Source: Sulfurimonas sp. (GTDB lineage Bacteria; Campylobacterota; Campylobacteria; Campylobacterales; Sulfurimonadaceae). Taken from it: a stretch of DNA of 8,888 bases. Location of the stretch: contig JAMOSE010000133.1 of NCBI GenBank assembly GCA_027063215.1, positions 1 to 8,888 of the forward strand. The letters run 5' to 3'. Below, in pieces: positions 1-5,471 of the stretch (positions are counted from its first letter, which is position 1; each line of letters opens with the position of its first letter). A program made the translations under genes and the position numbers. Below the pieces are notes generated by a model, which ran no database searches, was not told where the DNA came from, and saw only the letters and a list, made by a program, of their open reading frames with translations.

Positions 1-6
1 TTCGGG

Positions 7-103
7 TGAAAAGAGAAGTCACAAGCTGACTGCGTTAAAAGTTCTTAAAACTACCAGTAGTTCTTTCAAACTTTTGCCTTGCATCTTATAACTTCTCTTT
101 TCA
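7..103 (-). repeat. Long imperfect palindrome (hairpin element, possibly a dispersed repeat or structured RNA)
   Basis: Bases 7-19 (TGAAAAGAGAAGT) are the exact reverse complement of 91-103. Further inward, 37-43 pairs with 69-75 (AAAAGTT/AACTTTT), and 49-54 pairs with 57-62 (AACTAC/GTAGTT) around a 2-base loop. The whole 97 bases therefore fold back on themselves about a centre near 55-56, with one unpaired internal region. Read as minus-strand RNA, the outer stem extends to 19 pairs (103-85 with 25-7) because the two mismatches become G-U pairs; as plus-strand RNA they are A-C mismatches. This favours a minus-strand transcript, the same sense as mltG, whose stop lies 131 bases upstream. No U-run follows, so it is not a standard terminator. 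It could be a REP/MITE-like repeat, an mRNA 3'-end structure or a small RNA. The element may continue left of base 1. Confidence 0.6.
19..84 (-). other. Very short open frame inside the palindrome (21 residues), doubtful gene
   Basis: An ATG at 84 opens a 21-residue frame that starts MQGKSLKELL, ends RTFNAVSL and stops with TGA at 19-21. A GAGAAG sequence about 10 bases upstream resembles a weak ribosome binding site, but it is part of the palindrome stem. The plus strand is also open from the left edge (frame from base 2) to a TAA at 89-91, encoding a tail ending in SFKLLPCIL. Two opposed open frames over one palindrome are expected when the DNA itself is the conserved unit, so I do not call a protein with any confidence. 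It is recorded because such frames are often translated as tiny hypothetical proteins. Confidence 0.15.
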
Positions 104-233
104 TTAAATTATGACATTTATTATGGTTTGGCACTTATTTAAAGTCCATGAAATTTACAAAATTAATAATAACACTAAGATAGGTAATATTTGCTAAGCT
201 TGTAAAAAGATTCACTTATATTGAGTTTGTGTT

Positions 234-1178
234 TCATTTTGTAGCACGCTTAATATTACGCAAATGTGTAGAATAGTTACATGTAAAATCATGCGTTCCT
301 TTTTTTGATTTCATAAAATAGAGATATTTAGTTTTTGCAGGGAATATTGCAGCCATTATGGCTTCTTGGCTTACATTACATACAGGAGTTGATGGAATAC
401 CTTTATGTATATATGTATTATATAGGCTTTTATCATTGCGAATTCGTTTTGGTGTTACTTTTATGTGTGAATACTTCCCATAGTTAAGTGTACCATCCAT
501 CTGTAGCTTCATTCCTCTTTTTAACCTATTGTAAATAACAGAACTTACAATTGGCATCTCTTTATTATTTGCAGACTCTTTTTGAATAATTGAGGCCACT
601 GTTACATATTGAAACCATTTTTTCTCATTATAAGAACCAAAAATTTTCTTTGACATCGCTTGCATTCTTTTTTGAGATATACCAAGCAGTAATGATATAA
701 GCTCTTTTTCTGAAAGACCAAGTGGAATTTTATAGGTATTTGGTACAAAGATACCTTCTTGAAAGGAAGATTGTTTTTCAAACTCTTTTTGTAGTTTTTG
801 TCGATCGAGATGGAGTTTTTTAGCTAATTGATCTAAAAAAATATAAGTAGTTTCTCCTGGAATGAGTGTTATATCCTGCAAAGCTGCTTTTGCAGTTGTC
901 AGTTTATACAAAAAATCTGCTTTTGTATTGTATCTTGAGCCCATATTTATCCAACCGCTTTGTGGACTGCCTATAAAGCGTAAAATTAATGCATCGAGTT
1001 TACAAACATCATAATTTCTCTTCTGTAATTGTGATATAATTTGATTTATCGAACCCTTTGGAATATAGAGGACTTTAGGGGTTTTAATAGGTTGAACTAG
1101 GTAATACATGAAAGATAAAAGAATTATCAATGCAATTTCAATAACATATTCTATAATTGTAAGTTTTTTATCTTTCAT
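234..1178 (-). CDS. mltG: Endolytic murein transglycosylase MltG (YceG-like)
   Basis: MltG is an inner-membrane lytic transglycosylase of the YceG family. It cleaves nascent glycan strands and is thought to set strand length or end synthesis. With the start at 1178 the protein has 314 residues, usual for the family. Residues 1-10 are polar, 11-29 form one membrane anchor, and the rest is periplasmic: a LysM-like region (about 35-105), then the catalytic YceG domain (about 105-310). The motif ASIIQKES (195-202) places the catalytic glutamate at E201, matching ASIVEKET in E. coli. YNRLKRGMKLQMDGTLNYG (216-234), the YNTY segment (253-256) and PAKTKYLYF (280-288) are also family hallmarks. The start at 1178 is chosen because GGAAG (1187-1191) sits 8 bases upstream; an in-frame ATG at 1193 would add MEDKK and has no clear binding site. 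The frame stays open to 1316, but that extension reads antisense to the neighbouring gene. The 5' end overlaps the divergent AsmA-like gene by 71 bases. Confidence 0.93.
   Translation of the reverse strand: MKDKKLTIIEYVIEIALIILLSFMYYLVQPIKTPKVLYIPKGSINQIISQLQKRNYDVCKLDALILRFIGSPQSGWINMGSRYNTKADFLYKLTTAKAALQDITLIPGETTYIFLDQLAKKLHLDRQKLQKEFEKQSSFQEGIFVPNTYKIPLGLSEKELISLLLGISQKRMQAMSKKIFGSYNEKKWFQYVTVASIIQKESANNKEMPIVSSVIYNRLKRGMKLQMDGTLNYGKYSHIKVTPKRIRNDKSLYNTYIHKGIPSTPVCNVSQEAIMAAIFPAKTKYLYFMKSKKGTHDFTCNYSTHLRNIKRATK
1032..1040 (+). promoter_or_regulatory. Putative extended -10 promoter for the AsmA-like gene
   Basis: TGATATAAT is a perfect extended -10 element (TGnTATAAT), the usual form of the housekeeping promoter in Campylobacterota, where the -35 is poorly conserved. 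It lies on the plus strand inside mltG and would start transcription near 1047, about 60 bases before the AsmA-like start at 1108. No good -35 hexamer is visible. In A/T-rich DNA such a match can arise by chance, but the position and strand fit the downstream gene. Confidence 0.5.
1099..1101 (+). promoter_or_regulatory. Ribosome binding site of the AsmA-like gene
   Basis: AGG, in the context ACTAGGTAATAC, sits 6 bases before the ATG at 1108. It is short but well spaced, and it supports this start over the in-frame GTG at 1195, which has no purine-rich sequence in front of it. Confidence 0.5.
1108..1178. repeat. Inverted repeat spanning the overlapping 5' ends of two divergent genes
   Basis: ATGAAAGATAAAA at 1108-1120 is the exact reverse complement of 1166-1178. 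Each arm is the start of one gene: the left arm begins the AsmA-like protein (MKDKR) and the right arm begins MltG (MKDKK). The 45 bases between the arms encode parts of the membrane anchors of both proteins, on opposite strands. The arms could pair in either transcript and cover both start codons. Confidence 0.8.
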
Positions 1179-4100
1179 CTTTTTATCTTCCATAGTGATT
1201 TTTATTATTTTACAAAATGGATTATATCTAGATAATCTCTCAATTGCCAATATCACAGTAAAAAATTTATATATTAAATGGAATGATAAATTAAATATCT
1301 CTATTGATGAGATCAATATTCAACCTATTCGTAAAGATACATCTCATAAAATAGATCTCAACGATATTCATAAATATATAAGCTACACATCACAATTTTT
1401 TTTATTGACAGAATCTTTAGTCATTGAAAAGCTAAAATACAAAGATACAATTCTAAAATTTACACATACATCTCATGAAAATGGTTTACTTATACTAAAG
1501 AGACCTTCTTTAACATTACAATCACATTTTGTATTGCAACAAAAGAGTGTAAATTTTACTATTGATAAATTGTCTCTATTAGAAAAAAAGATCGATCTTC
1601 ACGGAAATATTATCTTAAATCTTAAAGAGGAAAAGCTCTATTCAAAACTTGATATATCCATTAATAATGATGCAGAGATAACCTTTTTTGCTATTGCAGA
1701 TAAAACAAAACTTTCCTATAGTGTAAAATCACATAAAAATATTCAGCATATTCATCAATTAGTTGCTCTTTTTCATTTACCTAAAGGGATAAAGTTTTGG
1801 ACAATGGATGCAATTGATGCTCCAAGTTTAACTATACATACTTTTAAAGGTTTTTTAGAGTATGATAAAATCTCTTCTGCTTATAAAAATCTTTATGTAA
1901 CAGCAAGTCTGAATAAACTCAATTACACATACAATCCAAAACTTGATGCTATACATACAAAAAAAACAGAACTGGAGTTTAAAGACGGAATACTCTATAT
2001 TCGTCCAAAAAATGCCTATTCTTATGGAATGTATCTTAATAAAAGCTGGTTAAAGATAGATTTTACAAAAAAAGAAGAGCTGCTTACCCTCTATTTGCTC
2101 TTTAATGGAAAACTAAATAAAGATATGTTGCATATTTTAGCTGCATATAATATAAAACTTCCTTTTTTACAACATTCAGGAAATGTAAAAACAAATCTAA
2201 AAATCGCAGTCAATTTAAGAACAATAAAAATTGATGCTCATGGTACTTTTTTTACGAAAAAAGCCAACTTTGACTATCTAGGTTTAAATATTGATATTAC
2301 AGATACTTTGATTAAGCTTGATAATTACAATATAAATATTACAAAGATGAAAGCAAACTATAAAGATATTGCACAGGCAGATGTTACAGTACAATACAAT
2401 GCAAAAAAAGCCAAAGGCAATATAAATTTTATTTTTAAGAAAATTCATCTCAATAAAAATATTTTTCTAAAGAAACAAAAACAACTCCATGCAATCTATA
2501 AAATATCCCCAAAAGGTGATACTATATTTGCAGATAAATCATACTGGAGCGTTAATGATTTTCATGTCATACTCGATCCGCTTAGACTCCCTTTTGATCT
2601 GAAGGCTTTAGAAGTCAAAATTCCTACGACATATGTAAAAGCTGATACTCTTGCTGATGGATTTATTACAGGGAAAGTCAAAATAAAAGACTTTATGACA
2701 GATTTAAAAATAGATCTGCTCCATTTTAATTACAAAGGTATACACCTTACCCAATCAGATACACAACTTGATTTAACCTATAAAAAGGCATTGCAAATCA
2801 CATCCAAAAACAATATTTTATTTGCTGTAAATGGTTCACAATATAAAATAGAAAAATTACAAATCAAAAGTGATTCTAAAAGTCTCTCTTTAAAAAAGAC
2901 AAAACTTTTTATTGGTGAATACATTAATACCCAAATAGATGCAAGCTATTTACTAAAAGAGAAAAAAGCAGATATTAGACTAACTAACTTCATTGTAATA
3001 AATCCAAATGATAAAACTATTGTTTATTATAATAACCAAACCAAACTTGCTCTTTTATCTAACAAAGAACAAATTCAAATATACTCCAAAGAATTAGATG
3101 CCGATTTTATACTTCAAAATAAAAAATGGGAGCTCAATATCAATAATATTGCACTTATTTCAAAAGATTCAAAATTTTTACAGCAATTCAATATTACCAA
3201 TGGTTCTGTGCATCTTTATAAAAATTCAAATGATGAATATACACGATTTACAGGCAATACCCAATACAAATATAAACTTTTAACAGATCAAAATAAAGCA
3301 ATTAGCGACTATAAATTTTCTGGATATATCACAAAAGAGAAAAGTATTTACTGTACTATCAATAAAAATCTTACTATAAAAATTGCAAAACAAATAAAAA
3401 TAAATCTCAAGAACAGCGGTATAATGCTTGAAGACCTACTCTCTTTTTTAAAAGATATTACTCCAACAAACAGTAAAGATAAAAAAGAGGATCTCAATAT
3501 ACTTTTTAACGCTAAAAATTCTTATATATATGTTGGAAATAATAGATATATCCTTGCAGATACTATAAATTTACAACATTATAAAGGAATTACAACTGCA
3601 CAACTCTATTATGCTAAAGGGAAAGCAAGTTTTAAACTTCAGGATCAGAACTTTCACCTTTATGGAGAAAACTTTAATGGTACTTTTATGGATAAGCTCT
3701 TTTCTCTTTCTAAATTTACAGGTGGTTCTTTAGATTTTTCACTCAAAGGAACACTCAGTGAATATGACGGGACTTTTTTTATCAAAGATACAAGAATCCA
3801 CGACTACGTACTCCTTAACAATATTCTTGCTTTTATAAATACCATACCCTCTTTGGCAACCTTTTCACTACCAGGATATGCAAAAAATGGATTACATATA
3901 GATAATGCTTATATGAAATTTCATTTAAAAAATCATATCTTTACTATTTCAGATATCTATATAGGGTCAAAAGAGATAAAAATACTTGGAAAAGGTACTG
4001 CAAGTGTAAAATATGATACTATTGATTTAGCGCTTAATCTCAAAACAGATATAGGAAGTCATGTATCTAAAATTCCTCTGGTAGGGTATCTGATCTTTGA

Positions 4101-4266
4101 TGGCAAAAGTCTTTCAACATCCCTAAAAATTAGTGGAAAACTAACAGATCCAAAGGTAGAAACGATGCTTGCAAGAGATATTATTGTTGCTCCTTTAAAT
4201 ATCATCCAAAGAACACTGACACTACCTTATAAATTTCTCAAAAATATCTCTTCTAAGAAAGAGTAA
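1108..4266 (+). CDS. AsmA/YhdP-like envelope protein (DUF3971-type), probable inter-membrane lipid transport
   Basis: A 1052-residue protein with a single N-terminal membrane anchor (about residues 14-35) followed by a very long periplasmic part rich in alternating hydrophobic and polar strands, as expected of the repeating beta groove of AsmA-like proteins (YhdP, TamB, YdbH). In E. coli these bridge inner and outer membranes and move phospholipids. The best family evidence is the C-terminal portion (about 870-1045): GGSLDFSLKGT, then IKDTRIHDYVLLNNILAFINTI, a GLHIDNAYMKFHL strand, IKILGKGTASVKYDTIDLAL, a PLVGYLIF stretch, SLKISGKLTDPKVE and the closing PLNIIQRTLTLPYKFL helix, resembling YhdP C-termini. 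I recognise no catalytic residues. The start at 1108 is kept because it supplies the whole anchor and an AGG binding site; starting at GTG 1195 would remove most of the anchor. The coding strand is very A-rich with many Lys, Asn and Ile codons. It converges on the permease gene, with stops 2 bases apart. The family call is good; the substrate and the exact paralogue are inferred. Confidence 0.8.
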   Translation: MKDKRIINAISITYSIIVSFLSFIFLSSIVIFIILQNGLYLDNLSIANITVKNLYIKWNDKLNISIDEINIQPIRKDTSHKIDLNDIHKYISYTSQFFLLTESLVIEKLKYKDTILKFTHTSHENGLLILKRPSLTLQSHFVLQQKSVNFTIDKLSLLEKKIDLHGNIILNLKEEKLYSKLDISINNDAEITFFAIADKTKLSYSVKSHKNIQHIHQLVALFHLPKGIKFWTMDAIDAPSLTIHTFKGFLEYDKISSAYKNLYVTASLNKLNYTYNPKLDAIHTKKTELEFKDGILYIRPKNAYSYGMYLNKSWLKIDFTKKEELLTLYLLFNGKLNKDMLHILAAYNIKLPFLQHSGNVKTNLKIAVNLRTIKIDAHGTFFTKKANFDYLGLNIDITDTLIKLDNYNINITKMKANYKDIAQADVTVQYNAKKAKGNINFIFKKIHLNKNIFLKKQKQLHAIYKISPKGDTIFADKSYWSVNDFHVILDPLRLPFDLKALEVKIPTTYVKADTLADGFITGKVKIKDFMTDLKIDLLHFNYKGIHLTQSDTQLDLTYKKALQITSKNNILFAVNGSQYKIEKLQIKSDSKSLSLKKTKLFIGEYINTQIDASYLLKEKKADIRLTNFIVINPNDKTIVYYNNQTKLALLSNKEQIQIYSKELDADFILQNKKWELNINNIALISKDSKFLQQFNITNGSVHLYKNSNDEYTRFTGNTQYKYKLLTDQNKAISDYKFSGYITKEKSIYCTINKNLTIKIAKQIKINLKNSGIMLEDLLSFLKDITPTNSKDKKEDLNILFNAKNSYIYVGNNRYILADTINLQHYKGITTAQLYYAKGKASFKLQDQNFHLYGENFNGTFMDKLFSLSKFTGGSLDFSLKGTLSEYDGTFFIKDTRIHDYVLLNNILAFINTIPSLATFSLPGYAKNGLHIDNAYMKFHLKNHIFTISDIYIGSKEIKILGKGTASVKYDTIDLALNLKTDIGSHVSKIPLVGYLIFDGKSLSTSLKISGKLTDPKVETMLARDIIVAPLNIIQRTLTLPYKFLKNISSKKE
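1187..1191 (-). promoter_or_regulatory. Ribosome binding site of mltG
   Basis: On the minus strand GGAAG stands 8 bases before the ATG at 1178. It decides between the two nearby in-frame ATGs (1193 and 1178): the first has only an A/T-rich stretch before it. The site lies inside the coding sequence of the divergent AsmA-like gene. Confidence 0.55.
1221..1226 (-). promoter_or_regulatory. Putative -10 element for mltG
   Basis: The minus strand reads TATAAT here, preceded by AGA rather than the TGn of a full extended -10. Transcription would begin near 1214, about 36 bases before the mltG start at 1178. It lies within the AsmA-like coding region. No -35 is evident, and the surrounding A/T richness makes this a weak call. 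Confidence 0.35.
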
Positions 4267-4268
4267 AA

Positions 4269-5471
4269 CTACTCATTTCGAAGAACTCTCAAGATATCTA
4301 CTTCACTTGCTTTTTTAGCTGGGTAATAAGCAGATACTACTACAATTACAAATGCACCGCTTACTATCATTATAAAATCCTGTAGGCTAAGATCTAACGG
4401 TAAAGTAGAAGTAGGATATACATCTTTTGGAAGATGGATAATATCAAAAGTACCAAGGACCCAAATACCACTTAAACCAAGTATAACACCGGCAACAATA
4501 CCACTGATTCCTATAGCAATACCAAGATATAAAAAGACTTTTTTAATCTCTGATGTTGTCGCACCCAAAGAAAGAAGCAGTGCTATTTCCCCTCTTCTAT
4601 TCATTACAGTCATAAGCAGTGAAGAGATAATGTTAATAGCAGCAATAAGAATGATAAGCATGAGCACTATAAAAAGAGATGCTTTTTCCATCTCAAGTGC
4701 TGCAAAAAAGTTTACATTATCCTGCCACCATCCACGTACAGTTGCCGTTAATGGTAACTCTTTTTGCAAACGTATTATATCTTGACGAGGTTTTTTTGAA
4801 TAGATATGAATTCCATCATAATAATTTGAAGGCATATGCAGAATTTTTTGTAATGAAGATAATGTTGTATAGCTATAGGCTTTATCATATGCAGAGAGTC
4901 CTGAATCAAATACAGAACGTACTTTAAAACGCTTAATTTTTGGTGTAACAGAGAGTCCACCAGGCTCAACACTGGTAAAAATATACATCAGTTTATCATT
5001 ATGAGAGAGATCAAATTCATCTTGTAAACTTTTTCCGATTAAAACATCAAATTTTTTAAATTTTACATCTTTTATAGCTTTTGCAAGTATCTCATTTACT
5101 CCGGCTTCATCTTTAAAGTTAACACCAAAAAGATATCCACCTTCTAAATTTGATCCACTTTTTACCATTACAGAGGACTGAACATAGGGACTAAACTGCA
5201 GATCTGGAAACTTCTCTTCAAGTTCAATTAAAAGTCCTTCATTAACAGAACCATAAAATTTAGGAATAATTGTTAGAGGATAATTCATAACGGTCAGTTT
5301 TTTCTTAAACTCATTGTCAAAACCATTCATAAGCGCCATTGCAATGAGTAAAACAGTTACACCTATAGAGATACCAAGAAAAGCTAAAAGCGCTGAGATA
5401 AAGATAAAAGGCTGATCTTTATCAAAGCGTAGAAATCTTTTTACAAGATAAGGGACTATATTTTTCTTCAA
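4269..5471 (-). CDS. lolC: Lipoprotein-releasing ABC transporter permease (LolC/LolE family, LolF-like)
   Basis: This 400-residue FtsX/MacB-type permease is the membrane subunit of the complex that, with the ATPase LolD, extracts outer-membrane lipoproteins from the inner membrane and passes them to LolA. It has the four-helix layout of the family: helix 1 at about 22-50, a large periplasmic domain (about 51-262), then helices at about 264-290, 312-338 and 365-384. Family signatures are RGWWQDNVNFFAALEMEKA (246-264), NIISSLLMTVMNRRGEIALL (280-299) and the end YPAKKASEVDILRVLRNE. The start codon is TTG: the first four bases, TTGA, overlap the TGA stop of secA. There is no good binding site close to it (an AAGG lies too far upstream), so translation is probably coupled to secA. 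LolC, LolE and the fused-type name LolF cannot be told apart by eye; only one permease gene is present here, and lolD is not in the window. Confidence 0.9.
   Translation of the reverse strand: MKKNIVPYLVKRFLRFDKDQPFIFISALLAFLGISIGVTVLLIAMALMNGFDNEFKKKLTVMNYPLTIIPKFYGSVNEGLLIELEEKFPDLQFSPYVQSSVMVKSGSNLEGGYLFGVNFKDEAGVNEILAKAIKDVKFKKFDVLIGKSLQDEFDLSHNDKLMYIFTSVEPGGLSVTPKIKRFKVRSVFDSGLSAYDKAYSYTTLSSLQKILHMPSNYYDGIHIYSKKPRQDIIRLQKELPLTATVRGWWQDNVNFFAALEMEKASLFIVLMLIILIAAINIISSLLMTVMNRRGEIALLLSLGATTSEIKKVFLYLGIAIGISGIVAGVILGLSGIWVLGTFDIIHLPKDVYPTSTLPLDLSLQDFIMIVSGAFVIVVVSAYYPAKKASEVDILRVLRNE

Noticed and set aside
129..143. Possible sigma-54 promoter on the plus strand (TGGCAC followed by TTATT and TAAA).
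   Set aside because: The -24 half matches, but the -12 half should read TTGC and reads TAAA. No gene follows on that strand within a suitable distance.
1179..1316. Extension of mltG upstream to an ATG at 1316 (360 residues).
   Set aside because: The extra residues have no ribosome binding site, do not match the MltG N-terminus and would place the membrane anchor internally. They are antisense to the AsmA-like gene.
3098..3283. 61-residue plus-strand frame inside the AsmA-like gene.
   Set aside because: It is a shifted-frame shadow of the larger gene with no binding site or recognisable domain.
4679..4972. Two short frames (one on each strand) within the permease gene.
   Set aside because: Both lie entirely within a well-supported gene in other frames and show no family features.
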